Shown: piece by piece, positions 24,201-31,503 of the stretch
How the letters are laid out: the number at the start of each line of letters is the position of its first letter
How positions within the stretch are numbered: position 1 is the first letter of the stretch
DNA from: Bacteroidales bacterium UBA1187
Lineage (GTDB): Bacteria > Bacteroidota > Bacteroidia > Bacteroidales > Paludibacteraceae
Direction of reading: 5' to 3'
Assembly (NCBI GenBank): GCA_002309835.1
Contig: DBYL01000002.1
Coordinates: forward strand, 19,099 to 50,601
Length of the DNA: 31,503 nt
The notes under the pieces: model-generated
What the model saw: the letters and a program-made list of their open reading frames with translations, nothing else
Told to the model about the DNA's origin: nothing
The model's database searches: none
Program-made: the position numbers and the translations under genes

Positions 24201-27200
24201 GCAACGTAGATACCAAACTTCCTATTCTCAACCTCGCTTACTATCCGGAGGAGCGCGGTCAGTATAACATATCCGCCGATGAGATCGGTCCGGATGGTAA
24301 GTTGACGAACCCAAAGCAACGCTGGGGAGGTATCATGCGCCGATTAGACAACACCGATTTCGAGAAAGCGAACATCGAGTATATCCAGTTCTGGCTGATG
24401 GACCCCGCGCTCACGAACCCCGACCACCCGACGGACTACTCCGGAGAGATGTACATCAACCTCGGTGATATCAGTGAGGATATTCTCCATGACGGAAAGA
24501 AATCCTTCGAGCACGGTCTGCCTATCTCTGCGGCCGATCAGGGACGTATAGACTCCACCGTTTGGGGCTATGTACCGCGAACAACGAGTACCGTAGTGGC
24601 CTTCAGCAACGAGACAGGAGCTCGGGCGCTGCAAGACGTTGGTCTGAACGGAATGAACGATACACAGGAGAAGGGCTACGGCAAGTACAAAGAGTTTGTG
24701 GAGAACCTGAAGAACAAAGTGAGCGGTGAGGTACAGCAGCGCTGGAACAATGATATCTTCTCTCCGTTTAACGACCCGGCCGGTGATAACTTCCATTATT
24801 ACCGCGGTACAGATTACGACCAACAAGAGGTATCTATTCTCAATCGCTATAAGCACTATAATGGAACGCAAGGCAACTCGCCGGCAACGGAGCAGCAGTC
24901 GGAGAGTTACGGTACGGCTTCTACGCTTCAACCGGATGTGGAGGATATCAACCTCGATAATACCCTCAATGAATACGAGAAATACTACCAGTATAAAGTC
25001 ATCCTCCGCCCCGACATGTTAGAGGTCGGCAAGCAACATATCACCGAGAAGAAAGTGCGCACCGTCACCTTGCGTAACGGCGAGAGCGCGGAGGTAACAT
25101 GGTATCAATTTAAGATTCCTCTCCGTGGCGACAGCGCTACCGTAGAGAAGAAAAACGGTATCCGTAACTGGAAATCCATCCGCTTCATGCGTCTGTACCT
25201 CACGGGCTTCTCGCATGAGACCTTCCTGCGTTTCGCGACGATGGATCTCGTGCGTGGCGAGTGGCGTCAGTACACGCGAGACTTAGCTCCGGTAGGTACA
25301 CCGGTGAATACCAGTGCTTCTATTGACGTGCAGACTGTCAACATCGAGGAGAACAGTACGCGTACGCCTATCAACTACGTGCTGCCTCCGGGTGTGAGTC
25401 GTCAGACCGATCCGGGACAAGCACAACTCATCGCGCAAAACGAACAGGCTATGGTCCTGCGCGTGATGAACCTCAGTCCGCGAGACGCTCGCGCGATGTA
25501 TAAGAACACCAGCTACGACATGCGTCAGTATAAGAACCTACAGATGTTCGTCCATGCGGAGCAACTGACAGCCCTCGATCCGGATCTCAAAGACGGAGAT
25601 CTCACCTGCTTCATCCGTTTGGGAAGCGACTTGAAGAATAACTACTACGAATACGAGATTCCGCTGCATCTAACTGCGCCGGGACTGTATAATACGAATT
25701 CCGAAGCCGACCGCCGTCTTGTATGGCCAGATGCGAATATGTTTGACTTCGCGCTGAAAGTGCTGACGGATGCGAAGATCGCGCGAAACAAAGCGAAACG
25801 AGCAGGTAACGAAGGCGTCAGCAATACCATCCCGTACGTCATCTACGATGATGCATCCGATAAGCCGCAGAATAAGATTACCGTGCTCGGCAACCCGACG
25901 CTCGAAGAAGTATCGGCCATCATGATCGGTGTGCGTAATAACGGTCAGCACGATGCAAGCGGAGAGGTCTGGGTGAACGAGCTACGCCTCAGCCAATTCA
26001 ATGAGCAAGGCGGTGTAGCCGCTATGGCGAATGCTTCGCTTGCCATCAGCGATATCGCGCAAGTCAACGTAGCGGGACGACTCGAGACAGCCGGCTACGG
26101 CTCTATTGAGTCCAACGTGCTGGATCGTAACATGGATAACTTCTATCAGTTGAGCGTCAGCGCCGCTATGGAGGCAGGACGTCTCTTCCCGGAGAAAGCG
26201 AAACTGCAGATCCCGCTCTATGTATCGTATAGCAATGAGACGACGTCTCCTAACTACGACCCGCTGGATACCGATGTCAAACTATCGGAGACCCTGAGCA
26301 CGTATAATACTAAACATGAGCGCGACTCCATCAAATCGATGGCGAACACCGTACATGAGTCCACCTCGTTCTCGGTATCGAATCTGAAAGTGGATATCCA
26401 CTCCAAGAAACGGGATATGTTCTACGACCCGGCGAACTTCTCGCTCTCCGCTTCGTATAACAAGCAATCCGAGCGCTCGCCGGAGATAGAGACCAATTAT
26501 ACGACAGACCATAAGGGTGCGTTCCAGTACGCCTATAACTTCAATCCGAAGCCTTGGGAGCCCTTCAGCAAAGTCGAGAAAGTACAGAAAGTGAAGTTCC
26601 TTAAGGAGATGAACATCTACTATCTGCCGCAGTCTTGGGCCTTCCGCATGAATATGCATCGTACCTTCAATCATATGAAGATGCGCGATTTAGCCGGTAC
26701 GGCTGCCCAAGGGATGGATCTGACCTACAGCAAGGAATTCACATGGGATCGTAATGTAGATATCAAATACGACCTGACGAAGAACATGAAGTTCAGTTTT
26801 CAATCGGCGATGAACGCCACGATTGATGAAGGTAAATATACCCCTGAGATCCTGAAAGGCCAGTATTTTGATCCGGAGTTCAACCATGACAAGTACGAAG
26901 CATGGCGCGATACAATCCAACGCTCGTTGGCGCGATTTGGTTCGCCTTACGCGTACCAACAAGTCTTCACTGCGAGCTGGAATGTACCATTCAACCGCAT
27001 CCCGTACCTCGACCCGATTACCGCGAACGCATCCTATAATGCGAATTATAACTGGACGCGAACAGCCTCTACTACGAATGGCGTCAACCGCGGTAATACC
27101 ATCAGTTCAACGCAGAGCTGGCAAGTGGACGGAGGTATCAATTTCGAGACTTGGTACAGCAAATCCAAATACTGGAAACAGATGACGCAGCGCTATACGG

Positions 27201-28894
27201 GCCGAACCACCAAGCGTAACTTCAAGCCGAAGAACTACACTCAGACTGTAGCGCTCAAAAAAGGCGAACCGCAGGAGATCACTCACCGCCTGAATAGCGA
27301 GTTGCTGGTAGTGACTGTCGCCGATTCGATCGGTAAGAGCATTCCTGTATCCTTCCGACCGGAAGGTAACACCAAGGTAACGATTACGCCGAAGGCGGAC
27401 TGCGAGAAAGCGACGATTACGGTTGCAACGCGTGACCCGAGTGAACGCACACCTGCGCAGATCACTGGCGATATGTTCGCGTACCTCGGTACGATGGTAC
27501 GTCGTCTGCAAGTGACCTATCGCGAGACGAACTCCATGACGATCCCGGGCTTCGAACCCGAAGCAGGATTCATGGGTCAACGTATCGGTAACGGCCCTGC
27601 CGCGCCGGGCTTTGACTTCGCCTTCGGTTTCATCCCGAACGACATGATCGAGCGGGCGAAACGCAACGGATGGTTGTCCGGCGACACATCTGTCGTACAA
27701 CCCGCTACACGCGCCCACACTTCGGACCTCGATATCAAGTTAACGCTTGAGCCGCTGCCGGGTCTCAAGATACAACTCAACGGCAAACGCTATTATGCGA
27801 ACTCCACCTCTATCATCTATTCCTACGACCAACTGCAGGAGAATATGACGGGTTCGTTTAATATCACGCAGGTCGCTATCGGTACGATGTTCAGCCGTGT
27901 CGGCAGTCAGGAAGAGGACTTCGCGAACAGCGCTTACGATCAGTTCATGGCTAATCGCGCTATCCTTACCGACCGCGTACAGAGCCAGTATAACGGTACT
28001 ATTCTGCCGAGCAAGGGCTTCATGAGCAATATACCGGAGGGTACTCCTTACGACCCGAATAAACACGGACGCGTCAGTTCCAGTTCGGCGGATGTGCTCG
28101 TACCTGCCTTCTTAGCAGCATATACGGGCCGCAACGCCAATACGATGAATCTCAACCCGTTCCTCGGTATCCTCAAGATCCTGCCGAACTGGTCTGTGAC
28201 CTATGATGGTTTAGGCAAGTTACCGGTACTGCGTGACTACTTTAAGTCCATCACGCTCACGCATGCGTATACCTGTAAGTATGCCATCAGTTCGTATGGC
28301 AGTTATTCTACGTGGGTCGGTAATGACCCGGCAAATAAGCAACTCGGCTTCGTACGCGATGTAACGACCGATGCTCCGATGCCTTCTTCTGCATATGATA
28401 TCAGCAGCGTAACACTGACAGAGTCCTTCTCGCCGCTTATCGGACTGAACCTGACGATGAAGAATTCGCTGAGCGTCAAGGCGGAGTACCGTAAGCAGCG
28501 TAATCTCGCGCTGAATGTGACGAGCGTACAACTGACCGAAGGTCATACGAATGAGTTCGTCATCGGTGCCGGTTATACGGTGAAGAACCTCAACTTCATC
28601 ACCAAAAACAAAGAGGGCGTGCAAAAGAAGGTCAGCAATGACCTGAAACTGCAAGTCGACCTGTCGTATAAAGACGTGAAGATGTTACTCCGTAAGATTG
28701 AAGAAGGTATCACGCAGGCCTCCAGCGGTAATAAGGTCTTCGCGATTAAGATATCTGCGGATTACGTACTGAGCCAGAAGATCAACCTGCAGCTCTTCTA
28801 CGATCACCAGGGTACAACTCCGCTTATCTCTTCCTCCTACCCCGTTAAGTCCGATAATATTGGTCTGAATATCAAATTGATGCTTACGCGCTAA
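21281..28894 (+). CDS. sprA: Type IX secretion system translocon SprA (Sov)
   Basis: SprA is the giant outer-membrane barrel through which T9SS cargo leaves the cell. The product is 2537 residues, close to P. gingivalis Sov and F. johnsoniae SprA. It has a signal peptide (LLLLLLLLPLTAVAQ), then a highly charged Lys/Glu/Ala/Arg segment (about 30-80), then SprA-type regions: FNIGPADKVFGPGGVQLKMQ, FNLSYNTEASFSFDQQNLKL, the NVDYTVDYTMGTVTILN repeat-like unit and GTAYIDDFENTTTNIDV. The rest is beta-rich to the final strand, NIGLNIKLMLTR. The start is TTG at 21281, directly before the Lys-Arg of the signal peptide. Presence of SprA implies T9SS export in this organism. Other translocon-associated genes are not in the window. 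Confidence 0.95.
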   Translation: MLKRNLYILLLLLLLLPLTAVAQEKLARPKTLKELVAEEKAVKEAEKKARAEEKARQEAERKAREERQAAAKARAEAAANGEVTPEQAAHFVTLTDSALWAPTNVKQLGAQNYGELTRPVSSLDLQDPDNITTTVEYQPETGTYVIRTRIGDTDITTPYLLTQDEYNQFAERQIMHKYWQQKIGEVEHNNEKKFDITDMKFNIGPADKVFGPGGVQLKMQGSAELLFGFKHQYIANPSLTVRARNNNIFDFDEKIQASIQGKVGQKLNFNLSYNTEASFSFDQQNLKLNYKGEEDDIIQSIEAGNVSMDLPSSLIRGSKALFGIKANLKFGKLKIQALISQQNSEAQTVSSKGGAQMTNFDLSGDNYDENRHFFLSHFFRDNYETAMSSVPYVASGVTINKIEVWITNKRGQFDQARNIVAFVDLGENSKHTNISAWDKSASAAPDNSANTLYETVKTTPFRDLQQTSTALDGLNGMEGGVDFEKIESARLLSSSEYTLNSALGYISLKSALNQDEVLAVAYEYTYNGKVYQVGEFSTDGNEELRAPNALALKMLKSSANAPSKKNRGTWDLMMKNIYSLGATSINKEKFELYVTYRNDSVGTDMQYLNEGPINGKQLIRVMDLDRLDQTNNASPDGRFDFLEGLTVYASGGKIIFPVLEPFGSHLAKALNNDPQLVAKYCFPELYDSTLVVAQELSEKNKFRLTGKYKGTNSSEIRLGAMNVPRGSVTVTAGGATLIENVDYTVDYTMGTVTILNTSIIESGTNVDVKLENQSTFSMQRKSLFGAHLEYEFSKDLVLGGTIMHLRERPLTTKVNTGSEPLANTIWGVNGSWKTEMQWLTNAIDKIPWINATAPSTFSISAEFAHLIPGHTRDVGSVGTAYIDDFENTTTNIDVHYPTYWFLASTPSSFSESRSYDVSYNKNRAHLAWYTVDPIFGYPQTNTPAHIRNDLAALSDHRTRIVYQDEIYPNRQEASNVDTKLPILNLAYYPEERGQYNISADEIGPDGKLTNPKQRWGGIMRRLDNTDFEKANIEYIQFWLMDPALTNPDHPTDYSGEMYINLGDISEDILHDGKKSFEHGLPISAADQGRIDSTVWGYVPRTTSTVVAFSNETGARALQDVGLNGMNDTQEKGYGKYKEFVENLKNKVSGEVQQRWNNDIFSPFNDPAGDNFHYYRGTDYDQQEVSILNRYKHYNGTQGNSPATEQQSESYGTASTLQPDVEDINLDNTLNEYEKYYQYKVILRPDMLEVGKQHITEKKVRTVTLRNGESAEVTWYQFKIPLRGDSATVEKKNGIRNWKSIRFMRLYLTGFSHETFLRFATMDLVRGEWRQYTRDLAPVGTPVNTSASIDVQTVNIEENSTRTPINYVLPPGVSRQTDPGQAQLIAQNEQAMVLRVMNLSPRDARAMYKNTSYDMRQYKNLQMFVHAEQLTALDPDLKDGDLTCFIRLGSDLKNNYYEYEIPLHLTAPGLYNTNSEADRRLVWPDANMFDFALKVLTDAKIARNKAKRAGNEGVSNTIPYVIYDDASDKPQNKITVLGNPTLEEVSAIMIGVRNNGQHDASGEVWVNELRLSQFNEQGGVAAMANASLAISDIAQVNVAGRLETAGYGSIESNVLDRNMDNFYQLSVSAAMEAGRLFPEKAKLQIPLYVSYSNETTSPNYDPLDTDVKLSETLSTYNTKHERDSIKSMANTVHESTSFSVSNLKVDIHSKKRDMFYDPANFSLSASYNKQSERSPEIETNYTTDHKGAFQYAYNFNPKPWEPFSKVEKVQKVKFLKEMNIYYLPQSWAFRMNMHRTFNHMKMRDLAGTAAQGMDLTYSKEFTWDRNVDIKYDLTKNMKFSFQSAMNATIDEGKYTPEILKGQYFDPEFNHDKYEAWRDTIQRSLARFGSPYAYQQVFTASWNVPFNRIPYLDPITANASYNANYNWTRTASTTNGVNRGNTISSTQSWQVDGGINFETWYSKSKYWKQMTQRYTGRTTKRNFKPKNYTQTVALKKGEPQEITHRLNSELLVVTVADSIGKSIPVSFRPEGNTKVTITPKADCEKATITVATRDPSERTPAQITGDMFAYLGTMVRRLQVTYRETNSMTIPGFEPEAGFMGQRIGNGPAAPGFDFAFGFIPNDMIERAKRNGWLSGDTSVVQPATRAHTSDLDIKLTLEPLPGLKIQLNGKRYYANSTSIIYSYDQLQENMTGSFNITQVAIGTMFSRVGSQEEDFANSAYDQFMANRAILTDRVQSQYNGTILPSKGFMSNIPEGTPYDPNKHGRVSSSSADVLVPAFLAAYTGRNANTMNLNPFLGILKILPNWSVTYDGLGKLPVLRDYFKSITLTHAYTCKYAISSYGSYSTWVGNDPANKQLGFVRDVTTDAPMPSSAYDISSVTLTESFSPLIGLNLTMKNSLSVKAEYRKQRNLALNVTSVQLTEGHTNEFVIGAGYTVKNLNFITKNKEGVQKKVSNDLKLQVDLSYKDVKMLLRKIEEGITQASSGNKVFAIKISADYVLSQKINLQLFYDHQGTTPLISSSYPVKSDNIGLNIKLMLTR

Positions 28895-28896
28895 TC

Positions 28897-29355
28897 ATGT
28901 ATAAGGTCGGCATCATAGGTCCTGAGAGTAGCGGCAAGAGTACCCTTGCGCGTTATTTGGCGAAGCGCTACAACGGGATTTATGTACCTGAATATGGGCG
29001 CACGTTCGTTGAGCAGAAAGGGACGACAGAGGTCACATGGGATGAACTCTGCGCCATTGCACGCCATCAGATTGAGGAGTTGGAGTCCTACAGCGGAGTG
29101 GTATTTTTCGACACCGAACTAATCGTAACGAAAATCTGGTTTGAGTACGCCTTCGGACGCGTACCGGAATGGTTAAACGAAAACATCCACCGTTATCCGA
29201 TGGATGTTTATCTGTTGACGTATCCGGACTTACCTTGGATACCTGACCCCGCGCGGTCTAACGGTTCGGATGCAATCCGCAAAGAACTATTCGATCGCTA
29301 CGAAGCGGAGATACAGGCCTTAGATATTCCGTATTATATTATTCGTCATGTTTAG
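28897..29355 (+). CDS. NadR-like P-loop kinase (AAA family ATPase), short C-terminus
   Basis: The product is 152 residues and resembles the ribosylnicotinamide-kinase domain of NadR, which makes NMN from nicotinamide riboside; Bacteroidota encode it as a stand-alone protein. It has a P-loop, GPESSGKST (8-16), VPEYGRTFVEQ, DTELIVTKIWFEYAFGRVPEW, and the lid LTYPDLPWIPDPARSNG. Relatives I know of are about 175-180 residues and continue after the YYII strand with a GxxxxR segment; here the frame stops at IIRHV, so about 20-25 residues are missing. It starts 2 bases after the sprA stop. The stop overlaps that of the convergent PII-like gene, and a terminator follows 37 bases on. Confidence 0.8.
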   Translation: MYKVGIIGPESSGKSTLARYLAKRYNGIYVPEYGRTFVEQKGTTEVTWDELCAIARHQIEELESYSGVVFFDTELIVTKIWFEYAFGRVPEWLNENIHRYPMDVYLLTYPDLPWIPDPARSNGSDAIRKELFDRYEAEIQALDIPYYIIRHV

Positions 29356-29645
29356 ACCGTAGCTACTACGTCCCAGACGAAGGCACGTACACCGACCTCC
29401 TCATTGCGGAGGTCGAGTTTTTTTACGGCCTCCAGCAAAGCAGGTGTCTGTTCGTCTTCGACAACGGTGATGACGCAGGAGTTCATCTCCGGCCATGCGT
29501 GGGTACCACGGCGGGGTTCACCGCCATTGGTACCACGACCCTGTACTTGCTCAAAGAACGTGAAGCCCTTGATGCCAAGCACATCTAACATATATTCTAC
29601 GCGGCCTGTATTAGCCTGGTTGAAAACAATCATTACGCTTTTCAT
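29352..29645 (-). CDS. PII-like small regulatory protein (PII-NG type)
   Basis: The product is 97 residues. Strand/helix pattern and the start MKSVMIVFNQANTGRVEYML fit a ferredoxin-like PII fold. The T-loop region (QGRGTNGGEPRRGTHAWPEM) is short and lacks the Tyr of classical nitrogen PII. ITVVEDEQTPALLEAVKKL is the C-terminal core. Published surveys describe a PII-NG group encoded beside CusA/CzcA-type RND pumps, which is exactly the setting here. The ligand is unknown. Its ATG overlaps the pump stop (ATGA) and is preceded by a strong purine run (AAGGAGGAGGAG), so translation is probably coupled to the pump. The last 30 or so codons also contain the terminator of the opposite strand. Confidence 0.78.
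   Translation of the reverse strand: MKSVMIVFNQANTGRVEYMLDVLGIKGFTFFEQVQGRGTNGGEPRRGTHAWPEMNSCVITVVEDEQTPALLEAVKKLDLRNEEVGVRAFVWDVVATV
29393..29424 (+). terminator. Rho-independent terminator for ruvA-sprA-kinase transcript
   Basis: CGACCTCC (29393-29400) and GGAGGTCG (29408-29415) form a perfect 8-base-pair GC-rich stem with a 7-base loop. After AG comes a run of seven T (29418-29424) on the plus strand. It lies 37 bases after the kinase stop and completely within the coding sequence of the convergent PII-like gene, where it encodes KKLDLRNEEVG on the other strand. Confidence 0.88.
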
Positions 29646-31503
29646 TTCTCCTCCTCCTTCTTTACTTTAATATCCATAAAGATGAATTTCTTGCGTAGCG
29701 CTTCCTGCTTGTCGCGGTCACCGTGCTTCGCCATCGAGCCATAGAGGACAGGAACGAGGTAGAGCGTCAGGAAAGTGGAGACAGTCAGACCACCGATGAC
29801 AACGATACCAAGCGGTTGCCACATCTCCGCACCTTCACCGTTAGACACCGCCATCGGCACCATACCGAGGATGGTAGTGAAGGCGGTCATGAGGATCGGT
29901 CGGATACGTGAGCGTCCGGACATCGTGATGGCTTCGTTGAGTTCGTGTCCACGCTCCCGCATGAGGTTGATATAGTCCACGAGGACGATACCGTTCTTGA
30001 CGACGATACCTACCAGCAGGACGATACCCAAGGCACCGATCATATCAAGTGAACGTCCCGTTATCCACAACGCAAGGATCACACCCGTGAAGGCCGGAAT
30101 GATAGTCAGCATGATAATAGCCGGCATGCGTAGACTCTCAAACTGGGAAGCCATCGTGATATATACAAGCAGAATGATCAAAGCCATCAGCAAAATCATA
30201 TCACTGAATGTCTCCTGCTGGTCTTCGTAGTTACCGGCAAGGTGCGTACTATAACCGGTAGGAAGATCCAGTTGAGGCAGTACATTCGCTTCAATCTGGC
30301 CTGCGAGTTCACCCAAAGAGGTATTATACGGCGTGACCTTGACGGTGACGATACGCTGACGGGACTTACGCTCGATGGTAGGCGGCGCCCAGTACTCACC
30401 GATGGTTGCCACCTCGGAGAGTTTGACTTTCTTACCGGTCGGCGTAGGGATAGTGAGGTTGAGCACGTCGGAGAGAGAGTTACGATCCTCCTCCCGGAGC
30501 CTGACGACGATGTCGTACTCAGAGCCGTCATCCTTGAGGTAACCGCAGTTCATACCCGCCACGCGGTTGCGGAGGTAGGTAGAGACGGTAGCGGAAGAGA
30601 GTCCGAGACGGGAAGCTTTCTCCTTATCCACAGTAATCTTGATATCCGGACGGTCGTCCTCTCGGGAGATATTCACGTCACGTGCTCCGGGTAGTTGTGA
30701 AATCAACTGACGGCATTGCTCTGCGAGTTGGGAGGTCTTGTCGAAATCATAACCATAGATTTCCAGATCGACGGTATTTCCTCCGCCGGGCCCCATAGCA
30801 AAGACGCCACACTGGTACTCGTTAATCTCCGGATAGGAAGCCAGCTCCTGACGAAGTATCTCAGCGATGGACCATATATCGCGGTCACGCTCCCATTTCT
30901 TAGGCAGACGGACAGTCATCTGGATCTTATTATTCATCGTCGTGGAGAAGAGTGCTGCAAAAGATGCATCGTCGTAGGAACCGGCGGAGGTGTTGATGAG
31001 TTCGATCTCGGGCACCAGAACCATGAATCGGGTCTCTAACTTACGCGCGGTCTTGAGGGTCTCCTCGATACGCGTACCACGTTGCAACTTGACGGTCACA
31101 GACAGAAGACCGTTATCCTGCTCCTGCATGAAGTCCGTACCGATCTTACCCATGAAGACAGGCATCAGCGAGAACACAAAGAGGGAAAGGAGGAAGATCA
31201 CCGTCAAGGCCTTATGGTTCAGACACCATCCTAACGAGCGCGCATAGAAATCATCCACTTTATCCAGCAGACGAACTATAGTACGATCGTACCAACTCTC
31301 TTTTCCGGCTTCATCTTCTACCAGATTACCTTCCTCATCCACATGCACTTTCTTCGCTTTCAGCAATTTAGAGCAAAGCATCGGGGTGAGGGAGATAGCT
31401 ACGAGGGTAGAGGTACAGCAGACGACTGTGACGATCCATCCGAGTTCGTGGAACATGATTCCCGCCATGCCGGAGAGCATCGTCAGAGGGACGAACACGG
31501 CTA
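29642..31503 (-). CDS. RND family efflux transporter, inner-membrane pump (3' part; 5' end outside window)
   Basis: The frame is open to the right edge of the window, so about the first 450 residues are missing and about 619 remain. It is an AcrB/CusA-type proton-driven pump. The window starts in TM5 (VFVPLTMLSGMAGIMF), continues with TM6 (STLVAISLTPMLC), a cytoplasmic linker, TM7, and the second periplasmic loop with EQDNGLLSVTVKLQRGT and VNISREDDRPDIKITVDK. The last TM block starts near ITMASQFESLRMPAIIMLTI, contains GIVVKNGIVLVDYIN, and ends VPVLYG before a charged tail, KKEEEK. The form is like HAE1 drug exporters. The PII-like neighbour suggests a metal link, but the key acidic TM4 residues are outside the window, so the substrate is open. 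Confidence 0.92.
   Translation of the reverse strand, partial: AVFVPLTMLSGMAGIMFHELGWIVTVVCCTSTLVAISLTPMLCSKLLKAKKVHVDEEGNLVEDEAGKESWYDRTIVRLLDKVDDFYARSLGWCLNHKALTVIFLLSLFVFSLMPVFMGKIGTDFMQEQDNGLLSVTVKLQRGTRIEETLKTARKLETRFMVLVPEIELINTSAGSYDDASFAALFSTTMNNKIQMTVRLPKKWERDRDIWSIAEILRQELASYPEINEYQCGVFAMGPGGGNTVDLEIYGYDFDKTSQLAEQCRQLISQLPGARDVNISREDDRPDIKITVDKEKASRLGLSSATVSTYLRNRVAGMNCGYLKDDGSEYDIVVRLREEDRNSLSDVLNLTIPTPTGKKVKLSEVATIGEYWAPPTIERKSRQRIVTVKVTPYNTSLGELAGQIEANVLPQLDLPTGYSTHLAGNYEDQQETFSDMILLMALIILLVYITMASQFESLRMPAIIMLTIIPAFTGVILALWITGRSLDMIGALGIVLLVGIVVKNGIVLVDYINLMRERGHELNEAITMSGRSRIRPILMTAFTTILGMVPMAVSNGEGAEMWQPLGIVVIGGLTVSTFLTLYLVPVLYGSMAKHGDRDKQEALRKKFIFMDIKVKKEEEK

Noticed and set aside
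23459..24319. Long minus-strand open frames opposite sprA (this 286-codon one and several others)
   Set aside because: They are antisense shadows of the long, GC-balanced sprA frame, lack recognisable domains and are Arg-rich, as expected from reverse-frame translation.
1..31503. tRNA, rRNA, CRISPR, insertion sequence or prophage features
   Set aside because: Nothing of the kind was recognised; almost all DNA is accounted for by protein-coding genes with normal synteny.

Overview
The window looks like chromosomal DNA from an uncultured-type member of the Bacteroidota, most likely order Bacteroidales and possibly a gut or rumen lineage. The evidence is GldG, the type IX secretion (T9SS) translocon SprA, DUF5683 next to parAB, DUF4861 next to kduI/kduD, and two promoters with the Bacteroidota -7 element TAnnTTTG. 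There are no tRNA or rRNA genes, insertion sequences, phage genes or CRISPR arrays. Gene density is very high, and many neighbours overlap by 1-4 bases.

Region 1 (1-12994, plus strand) is one compact run of thirteen genes: the 3' end of gldG, a secreted LysM/PBP1-like protein, an outer-membrane beta-barrel protein, kduI, kduD, a DUF4861 lipoprotein, a family 9 glycosyltransferase, parA, parB, a DUF5683 protein, a MltD-like lytic transglycosylase, a MerR-like regulator and a large YfhO membrane protein. It mixes chromosome segregation and envelope genes with a small uronate-catabolism cassette.

Region 2 (12945-20488, minus strand) is a surface-polysaccharide region. Read in transcription order it has thiL, ispD, a GT4 glycosyltransferase, kdsD and kdsC, then a 238-base gene-free stretch rich in short repeats, then a licD-like gene, a GT4 and a GT2. 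KdsD and KdsC are two steps of Kdo synthesis. The LicD and glycosyltransferase genes suggest assembly or decoration of a surface glycan.

Region 3 (20489-29355, plus strand) starts at a divergent promoter pair with thiL and carries ruvA, the 2537-residue sprA and a NadR-like P-loop kinase. It ends at a rho-independent terminator that lies inside the opposing gene.

Region 4 (29352-31503, minus strand) holds the 3' part of an RND efflux pump gene, overlapped by a small PII-like gene. This pairing matches the PII proteins known to sit beside heavy-metal-type RND pumps.

The most unusual signal is a family of imperfect tandem repeats with a strict 7-base period (best unit TKAAWGG). They bridge the stop of one gene and the start of the next at several junctions, and they also occur inside ispD and yfhO as translated loops. 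A different, palindromic repeat is translated inside thiL. Because 7 is not a multiple of 3, gain or loss of one unit at a junction would change the stop-to-start geometry. The divergent thiL/ruvA promoters also share near-identical 21-base inverted arms covering the -7 element and the start of the transcript.
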